NCBI RefSeq assembly: GCF_018687495.1
Contig: NZ_CP061293.1
Location: 186,001 to 250,000, forward strand
DNA: 64,000 nt
DNA from: Polynucleobacter sp. MWH-Svant-W18
GTDB lineage: Bacteria > Pseudomonadota > Gammaproteobacteria > Burkholderiales > Burkholderiaceae
Direction of reading: 5' to 3'
Below the pieces are notes generated by a model. That model had not been told where the DNA came from, did no database searches, and worked only from the letters and a program-made list of their open reading frames with translations. Positions 17,827-26,471 of the stretch are shown here, piece after piece; within the stretch, counting starts at the first letter, position 1, and every line of letters starts with the position of its first letter. The position numbers were made by a program, and so were the translations under genes.

Positions 17827-19830
17827 ATGAATCTTTTGTACGAAGAAAGCGGCGATATGAAGATCGCCACTGTGCAGTCTGCCTCCGGAGCGGGTGATGC
17901 TGAATCGTGGCAGGCGACTAGCCTTTCGGGAAAAAAGATCAAACTCAAAGCAAAGGAAGTTTGGTTACGCTTTGAGAAGCCTGAAGCTCAGGCTGTGATG
18001 GATGAGGCAACTACTTTATCGAAAGATATTGATTTGCAATTGCTCTGGGATTGCGCGCCAGATGAAGAGTTTGGCTTGGTAGATGTTGCTGGCGAGTATT
18101 TTGGCGCTCAAGCAACAATTTCCCAGCAGACTGCATTGGCGATTGCTCTCCAAGGGGCTCCCGTATTTTTTCGTCGCAAAGGCCGGGGGAGATTTCAGAG
18201 GGCGCCACAAGAACAGTTGCAGGCTGGCTTAGCTGCATTGGATCGTAAGCAAAAAGAACTACAGCAACAATCTGCTTGGCAACAACAGTTAGTAATGGGT
18301 ATCTTCCCCGAGACCCTCAAGTCTTCTGCTCAGCAATTATTGTTTTCTCCGGATAAAAATACTTCAGCATACAAAGCCTTACTAGCTGCATGCAATGAGA
18401 CTGGGGAGTCTCCCGCTCAGTTGATGATTCGCTGCGGTGCGATTGATTCACCCTTGGCTTATCACCAAGGCATGTTTCTGAAGGCTCACTTTCCACAGGG
18501 AGCTGAACATAGCTCAAGTATTGGAGTAGATGCAGCCACATATGCCGCTGCAGTTGCAGAGCTACCACTTGCGCAGGTCAACGCATTTTCGATAGATGAT
18601 GCCGGAACAACTGAGATTGATGATGCGCTCTCAGTAACAGAGTTAGCGGATGGTGGGCACCGAGTGGGTATCCATATTGCTGCCCCAGGCTTAGCCATTA
18701 CCAAGGATGACTCCTTGGATCAGCTTGCGCGTAGCCGCATGTCTACGGTGTATTTCCCTGGCGATAAAATCACGATGTTGCCCAATTCTGTAATTGAGCA
18801 ATTTTCTTTAGATGCGGGAGCTCCAAGACCTGCTTTATCGATCTATGTGGATATTGATAGTGAAGGTATCGCGAACAGAGACTCTCTACAAATGCGTGCT
18901 GAGATGGTGCCAATGGCAGCCAATTTGCGTTTAGAAGATATCGAGCATCTTGTGAGTGAAGAGAGTTTGCAAGACGAAAGCGCTTCGTATCCATATCGTA
19001 CTGAGTTAGTGATTTTATGGAAGGCTGCGAAGCATCTACATGCCAGTCGTCAAGAAAAGCGAATTGCTAACGGCCTTCGCGCTGAGCAGTTGGGTCTCAT
19101 TGACCCTAATGCCTTAGCAAGAGACTTTCATTTTCAAATCAAAAATATCAATGGGGTGGAGCATGTAGAAATTACCCCACGTCAGCGCGGCTCGATTCTG
19201 GATACGATTGTTGCCGAATGGATGATTTTTTGTAATAGCGCTTCTGGCCAATTATTAGCCGATCATGGCTTGCCAGGCTTATTTAGAACCCAAAAGGGTT
19301 GGGGCCCATTGCGCACTCGTATGCAAACGACCCCAGGCCCACATGAAGGCTTGGGCTTGGATTGCTACGCATGGTGCACATCTCCCCTGCGTCGATATTC
19401 TGACTTGGTAAACCAATGGCAACTCATTGCCCTAGCTAAGCATGGTGTGACTGCAAAGATGGTTGCTCCTTTTCCGCCGCGTGATGCTGCTTTGATGGGT
19501 ATTGCGGCCGACTTTGAGTCCTGCTATCAAACTTATGGTGAGTATCAAGATCGGATGGAAAAGTATTGGTGCTTACGCTGGCTCATTCAAGATGGTGAAT
19601 CGAAAAACGTATTTGTGCGGCACCTAAAAGAGGGCATGTCTAGACTGGAATTGGTCCCACTGCATCTACCCATTCCCGAACTGGCAAGTCATCCGCGTAT
19701 GACCCGTGCTCAAGTTGCGCTCGCAGATGTGGACTTATTGCAGCTAAGCGCTGCCGCTCGGGTTCTGGAGATTGAGGCCAAGGTGGAATTGCCTGAAGTG
19801 AGCGCTGAAGAAGATGGTAGCCCAGATTAA
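17827..19830 (+). CDS. rnb: RNase II/RNase R-family 3'-5' exoribonuclease
   Basis: A 667-aa RNB-domain hydrolase. The catalytic motif SIDDAGTTEIDDAL (about 255-268) keeps three of the four acidic residues of E. coli RNase II as Asp and has Glu at the remaining position. This Glu variant is common in the cyanobacterial/organellar-like branch. The N-terminal about 200 residues lack clear cold-shock motifs and hold a Gln-rich helical segment (about 140-160), more like the winged-helix form. RNB continues with SPLRRYSDLVNQWQL and a short C-terminal domain that may be a degenerate S1. It overlaps tonB by 17 bp. Confidence 0.88.
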   Translation: MNLLYEESGDMKIATVQSASGAGDAESWQATSLSGKKIKLKAKEVWLRFEKPEAQAVMDEATTLSKDIDLQLLWDCAPDEEFGLVDVAGEYFGAQATISQQTALAIALQGAPVFFRRKGRGRFQRAPQEQLQAGLAALDRKQKELQQQSAWQQQLVMGIFPETLKSSAQQLLFSPDKNTSAYKALLAACNETGESPAQLMIRCGAIDSPLAYHQGMFLKAHFPQGAEHSSSIGVDAATYAAAVAELPLAQVNAFSIDDAGTTEIDDALSVTELADGGHRVGIHIAAPGLAITKDDSLDQLARSRMSTVYFPGDKITMLPNSVIEQFSLDAGAPRPALSIYVDIDSEGIANRDSLQMRAEMVPMAANLRLEDIEHLVSEESLQDESASYPYRTELVILWKAAKHLHASRQEKRIANGLRAEQLGLIDPNALARDFHFQIKNINGVEHVEITPRQRGSILDTIVAEWMIFCNSASGQLLADHGLPGLFRTQKGWGPLRTRMQTTPGPHEGLGLDCYAWCTSPLRRYSDLVNQWQLIALAKHGVTAKMVAPFPPRDAALMGIAADFESCYQTYGEYQDRMEKYWCLRWLIQDGESKNVFVRHLKEGMSRLELVPLHLPIPELASHPRMTRAQVALADVDLLQLSAAARVLEIEAKVELPEVSAEEDGSPD

Positions 19831-20701
19831 ATTGTCAGGATTTGAGATGCCTGAAACATTTCGCAAGGCGATTTTGTATTTTCAGAGCGCCTGGCGTCGT
19901 CATCCATTCCGGTTGGCACTTTGCGCATCTCTTTTAATTCATCTCATCTTTTTATCCATACGATGGGGTTTTGGGGAGATGGAGAGTCGCCGATTGAATA
20001 CGCCCTTGAGCGTAGTGTTGGTCAATGCCAGCAATAAAGCAGCTCCGAAGGAAGCCAACAAATTAGCGCAGGCTGATCTACAAGGTGGCGGCAGAAGCGA
20101 CTCCCAGGATGCTGTGGCATTACACCGAGCCAGATTGGGAGCGGAGGCTCGCCTTGAGGTTTTGGAGAAACAACAAAAGCAAATGTTGGCAAAGCTAGAA
20201 GATCAAAGAGCGCGTGCAGGTGGGCGCAAGAGTGGCGAGGAACAAAAAATTGCTCCGCAACTCAATTCGCTGGAGGCTGAGCTGGGTAAGCGTTTGCAAG
20301 TAGATGGCCGACACCCGCGACGCAAAGTGTTAACCGGTGCGAATGTAAAAGCTGTCTCATTTGCCCATTATTACGATGCGATGCGGCAAAAGATTGAGGC
20401 TTATGGCAGCGCATTTTTCCCTCGTGCCAATGGCCGTCCTTTGTATGGCAGTTTGGTAATTGTTGTGAGTGTTGATTCTCAGGGTCGGATCACTAGTAAC
20501 GCTCAGGGCAAGGATGGTCTCTCAATCGGCCGCAGCTCTGGCAATCCTGAGTTAGACCGCCAAGCAATTGCAATCGTGCGAGCATCAGCTCCTTTTGGAC
20601 CTTTTCCCTCGGAAATGCGCAATCAAATTGATGTACTCGATTGGGTCTCGACTTTTGAGTTCACTCGAGACGGTGCTGATCGCCTTGAGCTTAAGCGCTA
20701 A
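19814..20701 (+). CDS. tonB: TonB-family energy transducer
   Basis: A 295-aa inner-membrane/periplasmic protein. It has one N-terminal transmembrane helix (about 33-50), a charged, partly coiled-coil spacer (about 90-160, with ARLEVLEKQQKQMLAKLEDQ) and a C-terminal TonB domain (LYGSLVIVVSVDSQGRI, then GNPELDRQAIAIVRASAPFG). TonB relays proton-motive force from ExbBD to outer-membrane transporters, but this Gln/Lys spacer form is common in TonB paralogues of uncertain partner. No exbBD in the window. The ATG lies inside the upstream RNase gene, so translational coupling is likely. Confidence 0.85.
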   Translation: MVAQIKLSGFEMPETFRKAILYFQSAWRRHPFRLALCASLLIHLIFLSIRWGFGEMESRRLNTPLSVVLVNASNKAAPKEANKLAQADLQGGGRSDSQDAVALHRARLGAEARLEVLEKQQKQMLAKLEDQRARAGGRKSGEEQKIAPQLNSLEAELGKRLQVDGRHPRRKVLTGANVKAVSFAHYYDAMRQKIEAYGSAFFPRANGRPLYGSLVIVVSVDSQGRITSNAQGKDGLSIGRSSGNPELDRQAIAIVRASAPFGPFPSEMRNQIDVLDWVSTFEFTRDGADRLELKR

Positions 20702-20744
20702 GATTTTTTAAACTCCTGAGAAATTCGCTTATTCTGTACACATC

Positions 20745-21650
20745 ATGAGTTCACTCAATCCAGCCGATCTCCATACAGATCCCACCCTATTTTCCGGTGT
20801 GGATGTATACGCCGTTGCTGGTAATCCGATTGCTCATAGCAAATCGCCGGAGATTCATCAGCGCTTTGCAGAGCAGGCTCAGCAAAAAATGCACTATGGT
20901 CGTTTGCAGCCTGACATCAACGCATTTGCTCTAGTAGCAAAGACTTTTTTTGCTGCAGGCGGGAAGGGAATGAACGTCACCGTACCTTTTAAGCTGGATG
21001 CGCAGGTATTTGCTGATGCCTTAACTCCTCGCGCTCAGCTGGCTGGCGCAGTCAATACTTTATGGATTAAAGATGGCCAGGTCTGGGGCGATAACACTGA
21101 TGGGGCTGGATTAGTGCGAGATCTGTTAGCTCAAGGAATCGCGCTGCATCAATCCCGAATCTTGCTCTTGGGCGCGGGTGGTGCAGCTCGAGGTGTACTT
21201 GGACCTTTGCTTGAGCAATCACCAAAGTGTTTAGTGATTGCTAACCGCTCTAGCGAAAAAGCAGACGAGTTGGTGAAGTTATTTGCAAACCTTGCAGCCA
21301 TAAACGAGGTTGCACTAGAGTCACGAACTTTGTTAGAGCTCGAAGATGCTACAAAAACGCCTTATGCCTTTGATTTAGTCATTAATGCCACTGCTGCAGG
21401 CCTGACAGACGAATCTCCTTTGAGTACTGGAGCCGTAGCAAATGTGTTTGTGCCAAGCTCTTTTGCCTACGATATGGTGTATGGCAAAACTACGGCCTTT
21501 ATGCGCCAAGCTCTGCAAAGGGGCGCGCGCGTAAGTGATGGTCTAGGGATGTTAGTAGAGCAAGCTGCCGATGCTTTCTTATTATGGCGTGGTGCTCACT
21601 TGGCTACCGTGATTGACCCACGCGCAGTATTGGCCAAACTTCGTAGCTAA
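20745..21650 (+). CDS. aroE: Shikimate dehydrogenase (NADP+)
   Basis: Reduces 3-dehydroshikimate to shikimate. The 301-aa protein has [13 protein letters not shown] (26-38; the Ser-Lys-Ser-Pro binds substrate), NVTVPFK with catalytic Lys near 82, [11 protein letters not shown], the nucleotide loop [10 protein letters not shown] (about 142-151) and NRSSEKA. The C-terminal [18 protein letters not shown] closes the domain. It is 43 bp downstream of tonB and 6 bp upstream of mtgA. Confidence 0.97.
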   Translation: MSSLNPADLHTDPTLFSGVDVYAVAGNPIAHSKSPEIHQRFAEQAQQKMHYGRLQPDINAFALVAKTFFAAGGKGMNVTVPFKLDAQVFADALTPRAQLAGAVNTLWIKDGQVWGDNTDGAGLVRDLLAQGIALHQSRILLLGAGGAARGVLGPLLEQSPKCLVIANRSSEKADELVKLFANLAAINEVALESRTLLELEDATKTPYAFDLVINATAAGLTDESPLSTGAVANVFVPSSFAYDMVYGKTTAFMRQALQRGARVSDGLGMLVEQAADAFLLWRGAHLATVIDPRAVLAKLRS

Positions 21651-21656
21651 TCTTTT

Positions 21657-22403
21657 ATGCGTTGGATAGCTTATCCAGTCAAATGCCTGATCTGCGGTAT
21701 TTTGGCAATGCAGATTTATTTTGCGTTGCAGATTGCTTTATGGAGTGGCTTAAATCCTGCCAGTACAGCATTTCAGAGGGCTGAACGCTGGCGCTTATGT
21801 TCCTGGCATTGGTCTTGCGAAGTCCATTCCAAATGGGTCCCTTACAACAAAATTTCCAGCAATCTCAAGCGTGCTGTTTTGGTGAGTGAAGACGATATCT
21901 TTTTTCAACATAAAGGGGTACGTGTCGAAGATATGCAAAAAGCATGGGAAAAGAATCAGCAAAAATCCCAATTTAAGAATGCCCCAAAGACAGCTTTGCG
22001 GGGAGGTTCAACCATTACTCAGCAGTTAGCTAAGAATTTATTTTTGTCTTCAGAGCAAAATTATTTACGCAAAGGGCAGGAGCTGATCATTACTGGGCTC
22101 CTTGAGCTAATTTTGTCAAAACAACGTCTATTTGAGATTTATCTCAATTCGGTGGAGTGGGGTGAGGGAGTTTTTGGGATCGGGGCTGCTTCACAGCACT
22201 ATTACGGGATACCACCGGCTGCCTTAGATTTGGATCAAGCAGCAGCACTTGCTTCTGCCTTGCCAGCCCCAAAGTGTTTTGATAAAGCGCAATATTGTCG
22301 CAAGGCCAATATTCACTTTCCAACTCGTCAAGAATTTATTCTCGAAAATATGGGTCGTGTCGCATTAGCGCCTATACCACTGGCACCTAAAAATACTAAG
22401 TAG
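21657..22403 (+). CDS. mtgA: Monofunctional biosynthetic peptidoglycan transglycosylase
   Basis: Polymerises lipid II into glycan strands at the inner membrane. A 248-aa GT51 protein with one N-terminal membrane helix (about 11-30), SEDDIFFQHKG with catalytic Glu78, and RGGSTITQQLAKNLFL (115-130), followed by ELILSKQRLFEIYLNSVEWG. There is no transpeptidase domain, which separates it from class A PBPs. It converges on pyrF with a 5-bp gap and no clear terminator. Confidence 0.96.
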   Translation: MRWIAYPVKCLICGILAMQIYFALQIALWSGLNPASTAFQRAERWRLCSWHWSCEVHSKWVPYNKISSNLKRAVLVSEDDIFFQHKGVRVEDMQKAWEKNQQKSQFKNAPKTALRGGSTITQQLAKNLFLSSEQNYLRKGQELIITGLLELILSKQRLFEIYLNSVEWGEGVFGIGAASQHYYGIPPAALDLDQAAALASALPAPKCFDKAQYCRKANIHFPTRQEFILENMGRVALAPIPLAPKNTK

Positions 22404-22408
22404 TCAAT

Positions 22409-23254
22409 TTATTTTGCGGCAGCTGCCCTAAGGGCATCGCGTGTGCTTTGTGCAGCCACTCTTGCTGCTTGAGCAAAGTCACTGCCTGAGCTTGCATACA
22501 AAATTGCTCTGGATGAATTAATGATCATGCCGGTGCCAGGCGCACCTGGAATGCGACCAGCTTTCACAGTGGCATCAATATCACCACCTTGAGCACCAAT
22601 TCCAGGAATGAGCAGTGGCATTTCGCCAACGATCGCACGCACCTTCGCAATTTCTTCCGGGAAGGTGGCGCCAACCACTAAGCTGATTTGACCAGAGTGA
22701 TTCCACTCTTGTGCAGCGAGCTTGGCTACCTGTAAATAGAGTGGTTCGTTATTTGGGGCAACATTGAGAAATTGCAAGTCTGACCCGCCAGGATTGGAGG
22801 TGCGACAAAGCACTATAACTCCCTTCCCGGGGTATTTGAGATACGGTTCAATCGTGTCAAAACCCATGTAAGGGTTGACGGTCACAGCATCTGCGCCATA
22901 GCGCTCAAAAGCTTCCAGGGCATAGTGGTCGGCGGTGCTACCGATATCACCACGTTTGGAATCCAAAATCACGGGAATGTGGGGGTATTTATCTTTTAGG
23001 TGGCCAATCAACTTTTCAAGCTGGGCCTCTGCTCTTTGGGAGGCGAAGTAAGCAAATTGTGGTTTGAATGCACAGACCATATCTGCAGTGGCATCAGCGA
23101 TTTCACGGCAAAACTCAAAGATGCCCTCAGACTTCCCTTGGAGGGAGCTTGGTAGCCTTTTAGGATCTGGGTCAAAACCAATGCACAGCATGCTACCTTG
23201 GGAAGCCCATGCAGACTGGAGTTGCTGGTTAAAGGTATTTGAGTGAGCGTTCAT
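22409..23254 (-). CDS. pyrF: Orotidine 5'-phosphate decarboxylase (long form)
   Basis: Final step of UMP synthesis. At 281 aa it belongs to the longer type 2 family rather than the 230-aa E. coli form. Catalytic [11 protein letters not shown] is present, with [10 protein letters not shown] earlier and [14 protein letters not shown], then [11 protein letters not shown] near the phosphate site. It stands alone, with corA starting 73 bp away in the opposite direction. Confidence 0.95.
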   Translation of the reverse strand: MNAHSNTFNQQLQSAWASQGSMLCIGFDPDPKRLPSSLQGKSEGIFEFCREIADATADMVCAFKPQFAYFASQRAEAQLEKLIGHLKDKYPHIPVILDSKRGDIGSTADHYALEAFERYGADAVTVNPYMGFDTIEPYLKYPGKGVIVLCRTSNPGGSDLQFLNVAPNNEPLYLQVAKLAAQEWNHSGQISLVVGATFPEEIAKVRAIVGEMPLLIPGIGAQGGDIDATVKAGRIPGAPGTGMIINSSRAILYASSGSDFAQAARVAAQSTRDALRAAAAK

Positions 23255-23327
23255 TGGATTTGGCTTATTTTAGAGAAACTGTCATGGTCTATAGGATAAA
23301 CTAGCGCACATTCCTTAGGAGTTCACC

Positions 23328-24293
23328 ATGATCAACTTGTTCGTCCTGCAAAATGGCCGCCTCTCTCAAGAGCAAGTGGAAGATCGCAATGAATTGTTGC
23401 AATACACCAATCCTATCTGGATTGACGTAGTTGATCCAGAAGAAGAAGAGTTGATTTGGATTAAAGAGGCATTTGGGGTACTTTTACCTGAGTTGGATGA
23501 CTTGGGCGATTTAGAGGCTTCAGCTCGATACTTCGAAGCCGATGATGGCCATCTCCATATCCGTACGGATTTCTTACTGGACGAGGAAGAAACTTCTCGT
23601 AACGTCCGCGTGGCGTTTGTTCTCACTAAACAGGTTTTGTTCTCCATTCATGATGAAGATCTACCGGTATTCCGTTTAGTCCGTTTGCGTGCACGTTTGC
23701 GCCCTGGATCGGTTAGCAATGCAAAAGATGTGTTGCTCGATTTGTATTCCACCGATGCTGAATACTCTGCAGATGCTCTAGAAGAGGTTTATGAAAACCT
23801 CGAGCAAGCGGGTAAACGTGTCTTATCTGACAACATTAATGATGCTGATGCTGCTGAAGTTTTGGAAACAATAGCCACCGAGGAAGATACCAACGGCCGT
23901 ATCCGTCGCAATGTCATGGATACCCGTAGAGCCTTATCTTTCCTAATGCGTAGCAAGTTACTATCCGATGAGCAGCAAGAGGAAGCGCGCCAAATTTTGC
24001 GCGATATTGATTCCTTAGAAAACCACACTGCATTCTTATTCGATAAGATTAACTTTTTAATGGATGCGACTGTGGGTTTCATTAACTTGAACCAATCGAA
24101 GATTATTAAGATCTTCTCGGTGGTATCAGTCGCCCTCATGCCACCAACTTTATTGGCCAGCGTTTGGGGCATGAACTATAAGTACATGCCAGAGTTGGAC
24201 TTGCCTTGGGGATATCCAATGGCAATTGGCGCCATGGTGATTTCAGCAATTATTCCTTTGGCCTACTTCCATAGCAAAGGTTGGATGAAGTAA
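23328..24293 (+). CDS. corA: CorA-family magnesium/cobalt transporter
   Basis: A 321-aa pentameric Mg2+ channel of the inner membrane. The long acidic cytoplasmic domain (DVVDPEEEELIWIKEAFG, LLDEEETSRNV) precedes two C-terminal transmembrane helices. The selectivity motif Gly-Met-Asn (about 282-284) and following YKYMPELD lie between them. GGAG is 6 bases ahead of the ATG. It ends 11 bp from the convergent pncC gene. Confidence 0.96.
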   Translation: MINLFVLQNGRLSQEQVEDRNELLQYTNPIWIDVVDPEEEELIWIKEAFGVLLPELDDLGDLEASARYFEADDGHLHIRTDFLLDEEETSRNVRVAFVLTKQVLFSIHDEDLPVFRLVRLRARLRPGSVSNAKDVLLDLYSTDAEYSADALEEVYENLEQAGKRVLSDNINDADAAEVLETIATEEDTNGRIRRNVMDTRRALSFLMRSKLLSDEQQEEARQILRDIDSLENHTAFLFDKINFLMDATVGFINLNQSKIIKIFSVVSVALMPPTLLASVWGMNYKYMPELDLPWGYPMAIGAMVISAIIPLAYFHSKGWMK

Positions 24294-24304
24294 TAGCTCG
24301 TCTA

Positions 24305-24799
24305 CTAAGCGCTGAGCAATCTGTGTAGCTCAGTCAAAGCATATTCAGCGGCTTGCTCCCGAATGGCTGATCTATCCCCAAGAAATAATTTGGTTTGGCA
24401 TGCGATCAGATTTTCACCGTCTTGATCGCACATTGACCATCCAAAGCAAACCGTTCCAACGGGTTTTTCTGCTGTGCCCCCAGTTGGTCCAGCTATTCCA
24501 GTAATGGAGACTCCAACATGGGTTCCAGCCATACGCTGAGCACCTTGAGCCATGGCTTTGGCCACCGGTTCGCTCACTGCGCCATAAGATTGAATGAGTT
24601 CAGCGGGTACGCCGAGACATTTTGTTTTGGCTTCATTGCTGTAAGTGATATAGCCCCGCTCAAACCAAGCACTAGATCCTGATAACTCGGTCAATTTGGC
24701 ACAAACCAGGCCACCTGTACAAGATTCAGCCAGTGCAAGCTTCCAATTTTTGGCAAGCAAGAGCTGGGCGATAGATTGAACTAGATTCATCAGATGCAT
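24305..24799 (-). CDS. pncC: Nicotinamide-nucleotide amidase (CinA C-terminal domain protein)
   Basis: Deamidates nicotinamide mononucleotide to nicotinate mononucleotide in NAD recycling. The 164-aa stand-alone domain shows AESCTGGLVCAKLT (substrate Ser/Cys/Thr loop), GYITYSNEAKTKCLGVP and SITGIAGPTGGTAEKPVGTVCF. The N-terminal CinA part is absent, as in E. coli PncC. It shares one base with the upstream pgpA stop, so translation is probably coupled. Confidence 0.92.
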   Translation of the reverse strand: MHLMNLVQSIAQLLLAKNWKLALAESCTGGLVCAKLTELSGSSAWFERGYITYSNEAKTKCLGVPAELIQSYGAVSEPVAKAMAQGAQRMAGTHVGVSITGIAGPTGGTAEKPVGTVCFGWSMCDQDGENLIACQTKLFLGDRSAIREQAAEYALTELHRLLSA

Positions 24800-25359
24800 T
24801 ATTTAACTAGAGTTTGAAATAAGGCAATGAGTAATAGCGTGCAGAAAGCTGCAGCAAGGTCATCGACCATGATCCCAAAGCCGCGCCAAAGGATTTGCAG
24901 TGGAGTAGATGGCGCTAAGTTGCTGGCATCAAAGTTTTTAAAGTGCTGATCGATCATCCCAATTGGACCTGGCTTGACGGCATCGAAGAAGCGAAAGAGT
25001 GCAAATGCAGCTGCTTGCATCCAAAAATGAGTAGGTGTGATGAAAAGCAGCACAATCCAAAAGGCAATGATTTCATCCCAAACAATGCCACCAAAATCTT
25101 TCTTACCTAATTCTTCACTCACCTGGCCGCAGACCCAGCATCCTAGTAACACACCGCCAGCAATGATCCATACAAAATCTTCGGTAGATAGAAAATACTC
25201 ACCAATCAAGAAGGCTGCCCACGCCCAGAGAGTGCCGACAGTGCCTGGTGCAATAGGGCTTAAGCCGCTACCAAAGCCAAAGGCGATAGTACGACTTGCG
25301 GTTTGCAGCACCCATCGAAGATTGGGTTTAATCTCTGTTGAGTGTTCAGAAAAAGTCAT
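24799..25359 (-). CDS. pgpA: Phosphatidylglycerophosphatase A
   Basis: Removes phosphate from phosphatidylglycerol-phosphate at the inner membrane. The 186-aa protein has GSGLSPIAPGTVGTLWAW near the N-terminus, DFGGIVWDEIIAFWIVL in the centre, and KPGPIGMIDQHF with a C-terminal hydrophobic segment (MVDDLAAAFCTLL). These are the conserved blocks of the PgpA family. It overlaps thiL by 4 bp (ATGA) and abuts pncC, the order thiL-pgpA-pncC being common in betaproteobacteria. Confidence 0.94.
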   Translation of the reverse strand: MTFSEHSTEIKPNLRWVLQTASRTIAFGFGSGLSPIAPGTVGTLWAWAAFLIGEYFLSTEDFVWIIAGGVLLGCWVCGQVSEELGKKDFGGIVWDEIIAFWIVLLFITPTHFWMQAAAFALFRFFDAVKPGPIGMIDQHFKNFDASNLAPSTPLQILWRGFGIMVDDLAAAFCTLLLIALFQTLVK

Positions 25360-26387
25360 GATGCAAAGTGGTCAAATGATTTGAGGAATGACTGTGTTTC
25401 AGATTCACTCAGCAAATTTCCTTGAGTATTGCGTAAGGCTATCCGTTTGCTTGAATTTTCTTTTGCCACAATTTTGCCAATGCAAGTCAGCGGTAAATCG
25501 AGTGCCTTGCTGATTTCAGAAATCGCATTACTTTGAGTGCTCGACGCGGTGAAGCACAATTCATAGTCATCGCCACCACAAGTTGCAAATTGATTTTGAA
25601 TGTCAATAGACTGTTTTTGGAGAGTGATCGATTTGGGAATTTGATTTAAGAAAATTTCTGCATTGACATCGGATTGTTTGAGAAGATGTTGCAGATCACC
25701 GAGCAGTCCATCAGATACATCTAGCGCTGAACTTGCAATGTCACGCAGTTTGATCCCAAGTTCCAATCTAGGGGTGGGTTCATGCATGCGGTGGGCAATA
25801 TGCATGAAGTCTTCCTCAGAGAGCTTGATTTCATGACGCAGTGCAGCAAGAGCAAGTCTTGCATCTCCCACTGTTCCGGAAACCCAAATTTGATCGCCCA
25901 CTTTTGCCCCTGATCTGCGTATGGCTTTCCCGGCAGGAGTGCTGCCAATCGCTGTGATGGAGATGGTGAGGGGCCCGGCAGTAGTGTCCCCACCAATGAG
26001 TGGGCAGGCGTACTGGCTGGCGATACTAAAAAGCCCCTTAGAAAACCCTTCTAGCCAGACCAGATCAGGCTTCGGTAAGGCAATCGCTAGCGTGAATCCA
26101 AGTGGTTTTGCACCCATTGCCGCTAGGTCTGAAAGGTTAACTGCCAGGGTTTTGTAGCCCAGAGACTGGGGATTGGCATCTGCAAAAAAATGCCTGCCTT
26201 CGACCAGCATATCGCTGGTAATTGCGAGGTCCTCCCCTGAGGGTGGCTTGAGCAGGGCGCAATCATCGCCAATACCTAAGGCAATGGCGTTGCTCGGACC
26301 GCCGTTCGAGTGCATAGCGTCCGCACCCGATTTAAAAAAGCGGGCAATCAGATCAAATTCACCAAGAGGGCCAGATTCAGAATGCAT
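25356..26387 (-). CDS. thiL: Thiamine-monophosphate kinase
   Basis: Phosphorylates thiamine monophosphate to thiamine diphosphate. The start at 26387 (MHSESGPLGEFDLIARFF, 343 aa) is favoured over an upstream in-frame start at 26447, because family members begin with this GEFxLI block and the extra 20 residues are unlike it. IGDDCALL, TSDMLVEGRHFF, NLSDLAAMGAKPLGFTLA and DVSDGLLGDLQHLL are the AIR-synthase-fold signatures. It diverges from maeB with 84 bp between starts. Confidence 0.94.
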   Translation of the reverse strand: MHSESGPLGEFDLIARFFKSGADAMHSNGGPSNAIALGIGDDCALLKPPSGEDLAITSDMLVEGRHFFADANPQSLGYKTLAVNLSDLAAMGAKPLGFTLAIALPKPDLVWLEGFSKGLFSIASQYACPLIGGDTTAGPLTISITAIGSTPAGKAIRRSGAKVGDQIWVSGTVGDARLALAALRHEIKLSEEDFMHIAHRMHEPTPRLELGIKLRDIASSALDVSDGLLGDLQHLLKQSDVNAEIFLNQIPKSITLQKQSIDIQNQFATCGGDDYELCFTASSTQSNAISEISKALDLPLTCIGKIVAKENSSKRIALRNTQGNLLSESETQSFLKSFDHFAS

Positions 26388-26471
26388 GTCCCATTTTATG
26401 GCTCTTGGGATCCTGACGCTCGAGAGGAATAGAATTAGACACTTCAATACGTCTTACCAAAGAGTTGACTG

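Noticed and set aside
26388..26447. Upstream in-frame start for thiL
   Set aside because: The added 20 residues are unlike ThiL, and the gene then nearly meets maeB.
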